Part shown: positions 9,101-18,625 of the stretch, one piece after another
Position numbering within the stretch: position 1 is the first letter of the stretch
How the letters are laid out: each line of letters opens with the position of its first letter
Assembly: GCA_948543815.1 (NCBI GenBank)
Contig: CAOVHW010000004.1
Span: forward strand, 10,046 to 74,045
Source of the DNA: an uncultured Eubacteriales bacterium
GTDB taxonomy: Bacteria; Bacillota; Clostridia; Lachnospirales; CAMVHY01
Length of the DNA: 64,000 nucleotides
Reading direction: 5' to 3'
Notes under the pieces: generated by a model
The model's database searches: none
Told to the model about the DNA's origin: nothing
What the model saw: only the letters and a program-made list of their open reading frames with translations
Translations under genes and position numbers: made by a program

Positions 9101-12100
9101 AAATAAAATTCGCCAAAAATATATGCCAACTCCTCGTTTGATATTGAATCGAAATATTTCTTTTTAATTTTTTTAATATCATCGATATTCAAACGATTAA
9201 TACGAAAGTGGTCATATAATAAAAGTTTTTTTTCGTAATCCTGAAAATTGGAGATGCCAATAAAATTATCTAAAAATTTATATAAAAAATCGAACAAAAC
9301 ATTTTCGTGAATATTAAAAATATCTTTTTCATTGTTATAAAATTCTTGAAAAAAAAATCCCAAATTAGCAAATAATTCTTTTGGAGCAGAAACTAATTTT
9401 TCTTCTATAAAGTAATTTATTTTTTTAATAAATAAATTCATATTTTTTGAATAAAATTTAATAATACCTTTAAGGAGATTACTACCACTCTCAAAATCAA
9501 TTGCCCAAAGTATTCTTAAAGGTAATTGACAAAAATAATTTATTTTTTCATCCAAATCTGTAATATCATTGAAAAAAAGGCTTGGTTTTAAATTACACGG
9601 CAAATCCATACAATTTAATTTATTTGATAGATCATTATTTGTAAAGATTATATTTCCATTATCATTTTTTTTGAAAAGATCAGTAAAAGAAATAATAGAA
9701 ATTATATTTTCTTTTATTATTTCTTGTATATCATTAGAATTCATCTTATTTTGATAGATGAACAACAAATCATTTATATATACTTTATTTATAAATTCAT
9801 ATTTTAAAAGCAAAAATTTTTTGGTAATAAATGTTTTATGCATATATTGATTATTATGTTTATTCCAATCAAAATAGTCATTAAGAATATTTTTGAATTT
9901 ATCATTTTTAATTTTTGTTAATTCTGACAAAAGAATTTCTAACGGTTGCAAATTTAACATAAATAAATTTTTGTTTTTCAATATATAAAATACTTGTTCT
10001 TCGTTAAAATTACATAATTTATTTTTTTCGTGAATTATTTGCAAAAAATTAAAACTTAAATTTTCTGTATTTAAATAATATAAAAAATGCCAATTGGATT
10101 TAAGCGCATGTTTAAAGAATTTACTTGTTTCATTATTGAAATTTGGCCATTGAAATTTATTTATAGAGATTATTTTTAACATATTATTTGGGCAATAAAA
10201 ATTATTCGAATAAATATAATTTATCATTTTAACAAAATTTTCTTTATCTAATTCTTGCCTATTTTTATCGGTAATATAAATATTGAAGTCAGTATTACTA
10301 TCAAATAAATTTGTTAATATATTTATTATATTTTTATTTTTATTTTTGTTTTCATTTAAATATTCTATTACATTCCAAAAATTATTGTAGAAAAAATTTT
10401 TAAATATTTCCTCGGTTTCTGAATTGTTTTGGTTTTCATCATTAATAATCAATGCAAATAAAGTTTGATTTTTTTGGGGATTATAAAAGTTTTTTTGAAA
10501 AGATTTTTCCATTAATATACTATTTATTAAATTAAAAGGTAATAAATTAACACAATTTATTGTGTAATTTAAATCATACCCTTCTTTTAATTCCAAATTG
10601 AATTTGGTATTTTTTTTAATTTCCAAGCTTTTTATTTGTTCAAGGTATTTTTTGAGATGTTCATTTTTTAAAATTACTTTGTTAGTTTCGTCAAATTCAC
10701 AGCTTGCAAAAAGACGGTTTATACAAATTTGTGTACATTTTTCAAAACTATAAGCTTCAGAAAGTTGCAATATATTAAGATCATTTTCGTGTTTAGAAAT
10801 AATATTAATAAAAAAAATTTTTCCATCGTATTCATTTTTTATAAATGATTTAAATTTAAAAGGTGAATTGCAAAAATCACGAATTTGCCATATATCATTT
10901 TTCGAAAATTTATCTAAAAAAAGTCCTAAATAAAGTAATACTAATTTTTGTTGAATGTAATTATCATTTGAGGGTGAAGCTTCAAAAATATCATAAAAAT
11001 AGTTTAATTCTTCTATTTTATCATTATTTAAAGAGCAAAAATGATAAAATTCTTCGATTGATAATAATTGCAATAAATCATTTTTACGCTTAAAGTTTAT
11101 CAATTCATCTGTGTTGAATTTTGCTTCTGAGATTTTTTTAAAATTTTCATTTGATAATTTTTCAATATTTAATTTTATGAAATCATAAAATTGTCCCTGA
11201 ATTGCATTATTGGAAATATATTCTTTAGGCAAGTTATGTATAAAATTGTAAAATGATTCAATAAAATAATTAAATTCGCTTTTTTCATAATTGTTTGCTA
11301 CTGAAATTTTATCAAGATCTTTTATATATATAAGGAACAATTCACAAATATTATCGTTTATTTTAGAATTAAATATGAATTTTAATAAAATAAATGGTTC
11401 AATATTAAGTTTATCAATATCTTTTCTTATTTCTTGAATATTACTGTTTTGATTGAGAGCAATTAATTTTTCACAAAACGCAATTTTAAGGTTAGCGTAA
11501 GTATTTGCTCCCGTCGGAATATATTTAATTATTTGATGTAAATGATTATATTCTAATTGATCAACCTTTTTATCCTTTAAAATAGTCCATAATTGATTTT
11601 CTGAAAATTGAATATCAGTAGATAATTGGTCTATTATGTTTTTTAATTTTTCTAATTCTATTGTTTTTATATCGATAATGTTAATTATTGTTTTTATACT
11701 TTCGGAATAATTGGAGAAATATTTTAATATTTCGTTATAGCTACAATTGATTTCAATAGCTCTTATTATTTCAAATATTATATAATTAATATCAAAATCG
11801 AATGTTTTATTTTGGTTGAAATAATTCATGAGATTAAATAAAAGTTCTTTTATTTTTAATATGTTTTTATTTTTTTTATCGTCAATATTATTATCATTGT
11901 TGTTTTTTATTTTTTTGAATTTATTCAAAGATTCGCTTTTGTTGCTTTCATCTGACAATTCATTTTTTAATTTTTTAATTATAGTTTCGAAAAATTCAAG
12001 TAAAATTTTGTGTTTTGAGTCTGATTCTTCTGTTTTTGATAATAAATCAAAAAAAACATCAAAATTTTTAGCAAGACACTCAAATAAATAATTTTTCATT

Positions 12101-15100
12101 TTTTCATTTATAAAAACTATTTCTTGCCTATTAAATAATTCACAAATAAATTTATTATTTTCATTTTCTTTTTTAGGATCTTTTTGAATAACTAAATCAA
12201 ATATAGTATCTAATGTATTTTTTTCTTGAAATTTATCTGCATTTACATATATATATATCAATAATTTATAAAAAGTTTGATTGAATAAAGATAAAGAATT
12301 TATGAACTTTTTAATTTCATCTTTATTTAAATCAAATTGTTTTAATTCTAATAATTTAGGAGCAATTAAATTAATGTTTTTTGAAAATGTCGGGTTTTTA
12401 AAAAAAATATTCTCTAAATTTATTTTAGCTAATTGTATAAAAGGTAATTCACATAATGCGCCCGTAAAGCTTTGAAGTTTTAATTTATAATTTGAAAATA
12501 TATCTTCTCGTTTTGTATTATTTGGAATATTTAATTTTTGAAATATATCGTTTAAATATTTTTGTTCAGAATTTTGTTCTTTAATTAACTGGGAATATAT
12601 AGAATTTACTTGCGCTAATAAATCAAGTGCTGTATTTCTATTCCAATTATTATCTAATTCTGCAAATTTATTTTTTAAATCATTTAACTTAAGTATTAAA
12701 CCTTCGTTATATTCAATTTTATATGTCGAAGTTTTATATAAATTTACAAAAGTATTTTTTAAGTTCATTAATTTTCGTTTGCTTTCTTCTTCAATTGGTT
12801 CATTTGAAAATTCTTCTGCTTTGGGTAAATTTTCTTTTTCCTTCAATGCTTTTTTTAAATAAACATTTTTTTCTAAAATTATTTCCAAACGTTTCAATAC
12901 AAAAGGATGTGTTATATTTTTATCATTATTTAAAATATCAATATCTACAATTTGTTTTTCGCTAAAATACGTAATATTTTTTTCAAGGACATTTATAAAA
13001 TTTTCTTTTAAATCAGGTTTACTTTCAAAAATAAATTCTTTCATTTTTTTTATGTCTATGACATTTATACAGTTTTCATAATTAAGATCACTTAACAAAA
13101 TAAATAAAACAATTTCTACGTAATTACTATAATCTATAGCGTTGTTTGTAAAAATATTTTTCAAATGGTCTGAATTTATTTCTTTTTTATTAATATCAAG
13201 CAATTTTTTCAAATTGTTTAAATTTAATTGATTTAAATCTTTTATACAACATAATTGACTAAATGAGAATATAATATTTTCATCTAAAAAATGTTCAATT
13301 ATTTCGTTTAAAGTTTTTATTGATAAAAGCGAAAAATCTAATGCTTGAATTAATTCAGATAAAATTTTTTTATCTTTAAAAATGCCATATTCATCTTTAT
13401 AATTTTTAACATTTTCACCTTGTGCAAAAAAATTATTAATAAAATACTCAAAAGAAATATGATTTTCAAATATATATTTCCAAGCGTTTTTATAAACTTC
13501 AGAATCAAATTCATTTGTTGAAATATTTTTTTCTTGTATAGTATAATTGTTAATTTTAAAAACAGCATTATATAAAGGGGCTTGCAAATTTTTAAGATAA
13601 TTCTCTAAAGATAAAAACTCTTCAGATTTTTTTTGAGTTTCAAAATTATTATCAGGAAAAGTTTCTTTAAGATTTATTTTTGATAATTGTTCATCAGAAA
13701 TATTTTTATAGTTTTTTATTATAAATTTGTAATATGTAGAAAAATTATTTTCAGCATACATTTCTTTTTTAAAATTAATAATATCAATTTGAGAAATGAA
13801 TTCCGGAGAAAAAGTTATACTTTTTGACATCAATTTTATTATTATTTTTGAATCTAATTTTTTGGCAATATTAGCATTTAATTGTAAAATTTGATCTTGA
13901 CTTATTAATAAATTTTCGTTTTCATCAAATAACCTTTCTGTTAAAATTTTTAAGCAAAGTGCTTCATCTATATTTGTTAAATTGATTTTTTGTAAATTTT
14001 CAACTGAAATCAAATTAAGTTTTTCAAATAATAGATTGTCTAACATTTCTTTAGTGTGTTTCGAATTTTCGTTATAATCGAAAGAACCAAAATTAATCGC
14101 ATTTATTTGTTCTTCATTAAAATAAAGAACGAGATTACTAATTTTTATGGCAAATTCTTCGCTATTTTCAGCAGTTAATTGCAAAGTAGTTATTGCATTA
14201 GGTTTAATGCAAGTAGCAAACAAATAAATTACATTTACTTTTAATTGATCATTGCATTTATTTAAAATTACAAGTTGTTGATCTTCGCTCATATTTTTAA
14301 AATCGTTTTTAGTTAATTTATCAAATAAAGATATAGGTATATGAATTAATTTATTAAAATCTTTTCTTATCCAGTCAAAATATAAAGAAAACAAAATATT
14401 TAATAATTCTTCTGCAACTGTTTTTCTCTCAGGATCTAATACATTTTCTGAAAAAGTTGCTAAATCATTAACGCTAATAAGTTTATTAAAATCATTTTCG
14501 TCTTTAAACTTTTTATTATTTTTGAGGCACTCTAAAAGCTTTTTTTTATCGATGTTTCCATTATTATCTCGAATATCTTCTGCTTTTATAATACTAAACT
14601 CAAAGCATTTGCATAAATCTTGAATGGTTATATTTGTACTATAGTTAATTGGAATTTGATATACATTTCCATCTTCATATTCTCCAAATTTTCTTGAATG
14701 TTCAGAAACTTCTTGCATTTCGCATTCATTTAAGTTCGATGGTGTTAATTTTTCTCCAAGCTCGCATTCCAATTTTTTTATTATTTCTATAATTTCATTA
14801 AAAGTTAAATTATTATTTGGTATATAATTTTTTGGTAATTTAGGTTTTATATATTCTTTTAATACAAGTGATAAAGGTGCATAAAGGAAATTGTTTTTTC
14901 CGATAAACATATCATTAAATGTTCTGCCGTCATCATCAAAAACGAAAAAAAGTAATTGTGTTTCATGATCTGCACTTCTAAATTGAGAATAAAAATTATT
15001 TGCTAAAGTAATTAATGGTTGTTTATGTTTGTGATCTATAATTTCTACACCATCATAAATTGAATCAATACAAAAATCATATATTAAATCACTATAATTT

Positions 15101-16065
15101 GCTCTTGTTAAATTAGTAATTTCAAATAAACCGCCTTTTTTATTTTTAATATCTTCTTTAAGAAAGGCAAAGTTTTCTAATATTTTACGACGTCTAAATT
15201 GTGTTGAATTAGGTGAATTAAGTTCTCTTTCAATAATTGCAAACATAATTGTTTCTAGTAAGAAACTGCCTGTCCAAAAATCTTTATAAAGTTTTTTTTT
15301 CTTTTCTGGATCTTTTACAACGGGTTCGCTTGTTGGTAAATTAAAATTATGAATATGCTGATTGAGCATTTCAGCAACAATTTCATTTATTTTTATAGCA
15401 TCTGTTGGCGTATTGCTAATTAAAGTGTTGAAGTTGGATTTATTTTTGCATTCCAAAGAAACTGTAACTCTGCCACGTGTGAATGAAAGATCTATACCTT
15501 TACAAAATTGTGATATTGCATTTGCGTTTTCAGCTGTTGAGGCACCAACTGGATCATTATCTCCAGGACCAACCCCATTAAATGCTAATATTCTGTTTTT
15601 TGAAATTTTAAAAATGTTTTCGAATGGAGAAGAGTAAGGCATTATCCAATACATAGCACAATTATCATATTCAATTCCTGTATCAATATTCCAGATATTT
15701 ACAACACACTTAAGTACATTAATGATTGTTTTTACTGAAATGTTTTTTCCTGTAGAGATTTTGCCTATATTTTTTTCTAATTGTTCGGTAGCGTTATTAG
15801 TTTGAAGAAAATTTATATAAGTATTTAATTCATCTATATATTTTCTATTTGGTGCGCTATCTCCAAATTGTGCTCCCATATAACCTGTTCTTGTTTGGCA
15901 TGTATTTACTTTGGATACCCAAAAATTATTAAAAATATTTTCTAACTGAACAATTGGCATACAAAATAAAACGCCTGGTGTATCATCCTTTGGTTTTATT
16001 ACACAATTTGTAAAAAATGCTTTGCTAGGCGTAGGCCCGATTTTAAAATTCGTCATTTCATTCAT
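6106..16065 (-). CDS. Giant 3319-residue unknown protein with ER/K helix and C-terminal membrane hairpin
   Basis: An uninterrupted ~10-kb gene. Residues ~1-500 are a domain shared with the 1695-4886 protein (PIVQLE, VSKVNTCQTRTG, APN..YID..NTYI, WTGSFLLE, DHETQ, DRTFNDMFIGKN). Residues ~520-3050 are a very long, Asn/Lys/Ile-rich, mostly helical region with degenerate internal repeats. An acidic EEEEEEQRE stretch lies near 2890-2920. Residues ~3085-3165 are a KAKEEAER/KTKEEAER repeat (ER/K-type or coiled-coil rod). Residues ~3200-3258 form two closely spaced hydrophobic segments (WPFITLALGIVFAITAIVI and a second one), followed by a ~60-residue Ser/Glu/Lys tail. No N-terminal signal peptide is seen. 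The start is ATG with GGAAGTGA at good spacing. I recognise no known family. The layout (huge cytosolic part, rod, membrane hairpin, short tail) suggests a membrane-anchored structural or secreted effector-like protein; that is inference. Confidence 0.9.
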   Translation of the reverse strand: MNEMTNFKIGPTPSKAFFTNCVIKPKDDTPGVLFCMPIVQLENIFNNFWVSKVNTCQTRTGYMGAQFGDSAPNRKYIDELNTYINFLQTNNATEQLEKNIGKISTGKNISVKTIINVLKCVVNIWNIDTGIEYDNCAMYWIMPYSSPFENIFKISKNRILAFNGVGPGDNDPVGASTAENANAISQFCKGIDLSFTRGRVTVSLECKNKSNFNTLISNTPTDAIKINEIVAEMLNQHIHNFNLPTSEPVVKDPEKKKKLYKDFWTGSFLLETIMFAIIERELNSPNSTQFRRRKILENFAFLKEDIKNKKGGLFEITNLTRANYSDLIYDFCIDSIYDGVEIIDHKHKQPLITLANNFYSQFRSADHETQLLFFVFDDDGRTFNDMFIGKNNFLYAPLSLVLKEYIKPKLPKNYIPNNNLTFNEIIEIIKKLECELGEKLTPSNLNECEMQEVSEHSRKFGEYEDGNVYQIPINYSTNITIQDLCKCFEFSIIKAEDIRDNNGNIDKKKLLECLKNNKKFKDENDFNKLISVNDLATFSENVLDPERKTVAEELLNILFSLYFDWIRKDFNKLIHIPISLFDKLTKNDFKNMSEDQQLVILNKCNDQLKVNVIYLFATCIKPNAITTLQLTAENSEEFAIKISNLVLYFNEEQINAINFGSFDYNENSKHTKEMLDNLLFEKLNLISVENLQKINLTNIDEALCLKILTERLFDENENLLISQDQILQLNANIAKKLDSKIIIKLMSKSITFSPEFISQIDIINFKKEMYAENNFSTYYKFIIKNYKNISDEQLSKINLKETFPDNNFETQKKSEEFLSLENYLKNLQAPLYNAVFKINNYTIQEKNISTNEFDSEVYKNAWKYIFENHISFEYFINNFFAQGENVKNYKDEYGIFKDKKILSELIQALDFSLLSIKTLNEIIEHFLDENIIFSFSQLCCIKDLNQLNLNNLKKLLDINKKEINSDHLKNIFTNNAIDYSNYVEIVLFILLSDLNYENCINVIDIKKMKEFIFESKPDLKENFINVLEKNITYFSEKQIVDIDILNNDKNITHPFVLKRLEIILEKNVYLKKALKEKENLPKAEEFSNEPIEEESKRKLMNLKNTFVNLYKTSTYKIEYNEGLILKLNDLKNKFAELDNNWNRNTALDLLAQVNSIYSQLIKEQNSEQKYLNDIFQKLNIPNNTKREDIFSNYKLKLQSFTGALCELPFIQLAKINLENIFFKNPTFSKNINLIAPKLLELKQFDLNKDEIKKFINSLSLFNQTFYKLLIYIYVNADKFQEKNTLDTIFDLVIQKDPKKENENNKFICELFNRQEIVFINEKMKNYLFECLAKNFDVFFDLLSKTEESDSKHKILLEFFETIIKKLKNELSDESNKSESLNKFKKIKNNNDNNIDDKKNKNILKIKELLFNLMNYFNQNKTFDFDINYIIFEIIRAIEINCSYNEILKYFSNYSESIKTIINIIDIKTIELEKLKNIIDQLSTDIQFSENQLWTILKDKKVDQLEYNHLHQIIKYIPTGANTYANLKIAFCEKLIALNQNSNIQEIRKDIDKLNIEPFILLKFIFNSKINDNICELFLIYIKDLDKISVANNYEKSEFNYFIESFYNFIHNLPKEYISNNAIQGQFYDFIKLNIEKLSNENFKKISEAKFNTDELINFKRKNDLLQLLSIEEFYHFCSLNNDKIEELNYFYDIFEASPSNDNYIQQKLVLLYLGLFLDKFSKNDIWQIRDFCNSPFKFKSFIKNEYDGKIFFINIISKHENDLNILQLSEAYSFEKCTQICINRLFASCEFDETNKVILKNEHLKKYLEQIKSLEIKKNTKFNLELKEGYDLNYTINCVNLLPFNLINSILMEKSFQKNFYNPQKNQTLFALIINDENQNNSETEEIFKNFFYNNFWNVIEYLNENKNKNKNIINILTNLFDSNTDFNIYITDKNRQELDKENFVKMINYIYSNNFYCPNNMLKIISINKFQWPNFNNETSKFFKHALKSNWHFLYYLNTENLSFNFLQIIHEKNKLCNFNEEQVFYILKNKNLFMLNLQPLEILLSELTKIKNDKFKNILNDYFDWNKHNNQYMHKTFITKKFLLLKYEFINKVYINDLLFIYQNKMNSNDIQEIIKENIISIISFTDLFKKNDNGNIIFTNNDLSNKLNCMDLPCNLKPSLFFNDITDLDEKINYFCQLPLRILWAIDFESGSNLLKGIIKFYSKNMNLFIKKINYFIEEKLVSAPKELFANLGFFFQEFYNNEKDIFNIHENVLFDFLYKFLDNFIGISNFQDYEKKLLLYDHFRINRLNIDDIKKIKKKYFDSISNEELAYIFGEFYLHKEQKFISLFDMIEENIRLNSEKIDLTNINFYMKNKNYYISLIENINSAILSFANNQFKEENIDKFSSNLQTLMICFLTEFYSYNCFTDVYKDLNEQLEEIYFPNDINESTIENKIYLPFSKILTKKMEQNIREKISTTIFEIKNKITKSIRLKKDRKSFISKSILNPLKNLTQDIINNFYNIINKLYDEPDNKSYNIGFYNVINIINDIFSFDEEEFTKDLIKNIGIITYFETYTEDGNDGNIKIICRTYDSIYKNLHLFFEKNPNFKNDLNEIIFLGENYQYAAEFKKLNYIDFYNFRQGHDPLFEIIWEEIFKKIVDSDSELYFNVELSTICFISRFCLKYILEHIEYYNKEIYFSDSLFGSDFFENSCYADNRKILFKQILFQLSELSFNNFIKYCKNEDCRQFFGQFFNNDFLIFAEEHSNLKNIKTLSDLIALFVINKNEDIQRKSSDFILKELYQDQIINFLFYAFHYTCKKNSLSDNSSDNLTYENFSKNIFEFLNLNNIKLVEYDKKQEAHLVNKEILEFLDENSISKLMTVFNTNNFSIATIENAIIIANAFCEQQKEQQEKEEEEQREEEEEEQREGKKEDFFLTKIQLNNIINNKDFKELSSYIFNKITITFDDEYYKNLHIEKMFMSNDNNYDLSNNNYNEKILLLIYCDNIKLEENDIDKYINIANSYLDDNYEAILQNRNYISLNILYEISETIKNASQKSERINELKNKIYKIQDKLLFDEIIPKTKKLTRSKSQEFKNKKLIEEKAKEEAERKTKEEAERKAKEEAERKTKEEAERKAKEEAERKTKEEAERKAREEAERKTREEAERKAREEAERKTKEEAERMAEKEAEQKIVKNPDDPNEKNINYKQKFKNQKLNNKIIWPFITLALGIVFAITAIVITILTFALPIIGQILGISLLSTFFAAAVASITPSAIKIINNKSEKSSVKNSEHEMSTENSNERSSLFNKTENKNFSNEEEIPQLGDSETKSKTQKENGEP
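6577..6812. repeat. 24-bp coding tandem repeat (48-bp super-period)
   Basis: About ten copies of a 24-bp unit (core GCGTTCGGCTTCTTC) alternate between Ala and Thr versions on the minus strand: (K/R)A(K/R)EEAER then (K/R)T(K/R)EEAER. The near-identity of the copies points to recent expansion. The units keep frame, so copy number may vary between strains. Confidence 0.92.
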
Positions 16066-16125
16066 ACTATCACTTCCGAATTAGAAATTTATAAATCTCA
16101 TATTATTATCTTACTACAAAAAGAG
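16066..16125 (-). promoter_or_regulatory. Leader shared with the 1063-aa paralogue
   Basis: On the minus strand the region contains TAATAATATGAG, then TTTATAAATTTC, then GGAAGTGATAGT followed by ATG. It matches block for block the leader at 4887-4945. The conservation extends beyond the ribosome binding site, so a common promoter or 5' UTR control is plausible. Confidence 0.5.
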
Positions 16126-16151
16126 AGCAAAAACAATATTGAATATTATGT

Positions 16152-17426
16152 TTAAATTTGATTTTGCAATTTATTTATCACGGACTCGTAAACATAAAAA
16201 CTTCCGATGATGAAATTAATCGAATCGTTTTTATTTTGAGTGATAGAGTTGATGGCATCATCTAATTTTTTTATACATACGAGTTGATTTTCAGATTTAT
16301 ATTTTTGTGCGGCAAAAAATAATTTTTGAGCCGGCGTATAAATCTTTTCGTCATTGCCATTAGTTAATATAAAAGTTGCGGATTTATCTGAAAGCAAAAT
16401 TTTTAGCATTGCTTCATAGTTTTTTCGGCGCAAAATCGAAATTACATATTGCCGCTTAAAATTTTTATAATACATATCGATATTGGTGAGTAAATTTTTA
16501 ATTGCGGCAGGATTATGTGCACCATCGAATATAATCAGCGGATTTTTATGCAAAATTTCCATACGGCCTTTGTGAATAACATTTGCGAGGGCATTTTTAA
16601 TATTTGTTTCAGAAATTCGGAAACCAAATTGATTTAATATTTTTGTACACTCAAGACAAAGACACGCATTTTTAATTTGATTTTTACCTTTAAGATTTAG
16701 TGCAATTTTTTTCATATCACTGTAATCAAAGTATTGAAAATTTTCGTCGAAGCTGTAGTTTTTGATTTGATTTTCAGTTATCAAATGTAAAGTATTATTT
16801 TCAACTGTACATTTATTTTTAATAGCATTATTAATTTCCATTGACTGTGAAAAAAATACGGTATGTGAATTTTTTTTAATTATACCAGCTTTTTGTACCG
16901 CAATTTCTTCGAGCGTTTCACCTAAAATATTGGTGTGGTCATATGATATAGAGGTTATTATTGAAACCAACGGTTGACTAATAATATTTGTACAGTCATA
17001 TAATCCGCCCAAACCTGTTTCTAGTATCGCAATGTCAACATTATTTCGATAGAAATATAACAAAGCAATGATGGTTTCGATTTCGAACAAAGTTACATTT
17101 TTGTGATAAGCAATAATTTTTGGTTGTAGTTCTTCGATTAAATTTGAAAAATCCAAATCGGAAATGTCAACGTTGTTAATACTTATGCGTTCGTTATATT
17201 TTATTAAATGTGGCGACATAAATTTTCCAACTTTATAGCCTTGATTGATTAAAATTTTACTAAGAATTTCACAGCAACTTCCTTTTCCATTTGTACCGGC
17301 TACGTGCAAAAATTTCATTTGTTTTTCAAAATTTCCATACTCATTGCAAAAATATTTCATAGTGTCAAGCGATGGATACTTAGTTATGTTAGTGAAATCG
17401 GCAAAATATTTTTTTATGTCTATCAT
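16152..17426 (-). CDS. folC: Folylpolyglutamate synthase / dihydrofolate synthase
   Basis: This is an ATP-dependent ligase that adds glutamate to folates and, in many bacteria, also makes dihydrofolate from dihydropteroate. It is 424 aa, normal for FolC. The P-loop is HVAGTNGKGSCCE near residues 42-54. Downstream are SPHL, NERI, the Mur-ligase-type ETGLGGLYDCTN, SYDHTNILG and, in the C-terminal domain, FDGAHNPAA. The start is ATG with GAGGTGAAA upstream. It follows the ftsE-ftsX-envC genes on the same strand but sits behind a terminator hairpin, so it may be transcribed separately. Confidence 0.95.
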   Translation of the reverse strand: MIDIKKYFADFTNITKYPSLDTMKYFCNEYGNFEKQMKFLHVAGTNGKGSCCEILSKILINQGYKVGKFMSPHLIKYNERISINNVDISDLDFSNLIEELQPKIIAYHKNVTLFEIETIIALLYFYRNNVDIAILETGLGGLYDCTNIISQPLVSIITSISYDHTNILGETLEEIAVQKAGIIKKNSHTVFFSQSMEINNAIKNKCTVENNTLHLITENQIKNYSFDENFQYFDYSDMKKIALNLKGKNQIKNACLCLECTKILNQFGFRISETNIKNALANVIHKGRMEILHKNPLIIFDGAHNPAAIKNLLTNIDMYYKNFKRQYVISILRRKNYEAMLKILLSDKSATFILTNGNDEKIYTPAQKLFFAAQKYKSENQLVCIKKLDDAINSITQNKNDSINFIIGSFYVYESVINKLQNQI

Positions 17427-17454
17427 AAAATTTCACCTCAAATTAATTATAAAA

Positions 17455-17481
17455 AATGACGGATAGTTTCCGCCATTTTTT
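17455..17481 (-). terminator. Terminator after the envC-like gene
   Basis: A 9-bp stem (AATGACGGA / TCCGCCATT on the plus strand, one G-T wobble) has a T-run on the minus strand side. It lies between the envC-like stop and the folC start. Confidence 0.75.
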
Positions 17482-18611
17482 TATTTTCCAAGATAACTCC
17501 ATGGATTTGTATGCTTTCCATTTTTTCTAACTTCAAAGTGACAATGTGGCCCCGTTGAATATCCAGTGCTTCCTGCAAACGCAATTAAGTCGCCACGTTT
17601 TACAGTTTGTCCAACTTTTACATTAAGTCGTGAGTTATGCGCGTAAAGTGTACTTAATCCATTGCCGTGATCTATTATTACTGTGTAGCCATAACCGTTT
17701 ATCGTTCCTGCATTTATAACAATGCCGCTTTCGGCTGCATAAATTTTTGTGCCGGTAGGCGCCGGAATATCTAAGCCGGTATGAAATTCACCGCGGCCAC
17801 TTATCGGACTCGTACGCCGTCCGTATCCGGAACTTATTGTCGTTCGACCGGGAACAGGCCATTCTAATTTTCCGCCGCTATAATTAAATTTCGTTTTATT
17901 ATTTGCTTGAGCTTGTTGAATAAGTTTTTCAATATTATTACTGGATGCCTCAAGGTCTTTAAGTTGCTGCTGGTATTTTTCTAAATCTGAATTCATTTTT
18001 ACCATTAAATTTTCTTTTTCTTGAACTTTTGTCTCTAATTCTTTCTTATGTTTTTTTTCTTGCTCAATAAGATTTGTAATTTCAGTTTGTTCAACTTTTA
18101 TGTCCTCAATTTTTTTCGCTATTAATTCTTCAGTTTCTTTGAGCTTTGTTAGCAATTCTGAATCATATTTAATTATGTAATTGATATAATCGGTACGCTT
18201 TAAAAAATCGTGAAAACTATGCGCCTTAAACATTATATGAATGTATGCCATCTTTCCATTTTCATATATAAATCGAACGCGCTTTTTATATGATTCATAT
18301 TGTTTTTCCTTTTTTTCTTTCGCATTTGTAAGTTCAGTTTCACTCTCAGAAAGTTTTTTTTTCGATTCCTCAAGTTTATTTGAAGTATTAATCAAAGATG
18401 ACGAAGCCTTTATTAATTCTGAATCAAGATTATTTATTTCTTCCTGCATTGTTTTTTTCTGATTTTTAGTTTGATTTATTAATTTATTAGTTTGATCGGA
18501 ACTTTTTTTTATACTGTTAGCTTCTTGTTGGAGTTGCGATAATGTTTTCCCATAGCAATTTATATTTACAAATGAAAAAACAAAAACCAGTAACAGTAAA
18601 ATTTTTTTCAT
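17481..18611 (-). CDS. Secreted coiled-coil M23 murein hydrolase / activator (EnvC-like)
   Basis: 376 aa. A signal peptide covers residues ~1-22 (MKKILLLLVFVFSFVNINCYG). A long coiled coil (~25-240) is followed by a C-terminal M23/LytM domain (~255-370). Zinc-ligand motifs are intact: HTGLDIPAP, DHGNGLSTLYAH and GPHCHFEVR, so it could be a working endopeptidase, unlike E. coli EnvC, whose site is degenerate. It lies 14 bases after ftsX on the same strand; FtsEX is known to switch on coiled-coil murein hydrolases of this type at the division site. The function as the FtsEX partner is inferred from family and position. Confidence 0.9.
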   Translation of the reverse strand: MKKILLLLVFVFSFVNINCYGKTLSQLQQEANSIKKSSDQTNKLINQTKNQKKTMQEEINNLDSELIKASSSLINTSNKLEESKKKLSESETELTNAKEKKEKQYESYKKRVRFIYENGKMAYIHIMFKAHSFHDFLKRTDYINYIIKYDSELLTKLKETEELIAKKIEDIKVEQTEITNLIEQEKKHKKELETKVQEKENLMVKMNSDLEKYQQQLKDLEASSNNIEKLIQQAQANNKTKFNYSGGKLEWPVPGRTTISSGYGRRTSPISGRGEFHTGLDIPAPTGTKIYAAESGIVINAGTINGYGYTVIIDHGNGLSTLYAHNSRLNVKVGQTVKRGDLIAFAGSTGYSTGPHCHFEVRKNGKHTNPWSYLGK

Positions 18612-18625
18612 AGTATGTACGCCAC

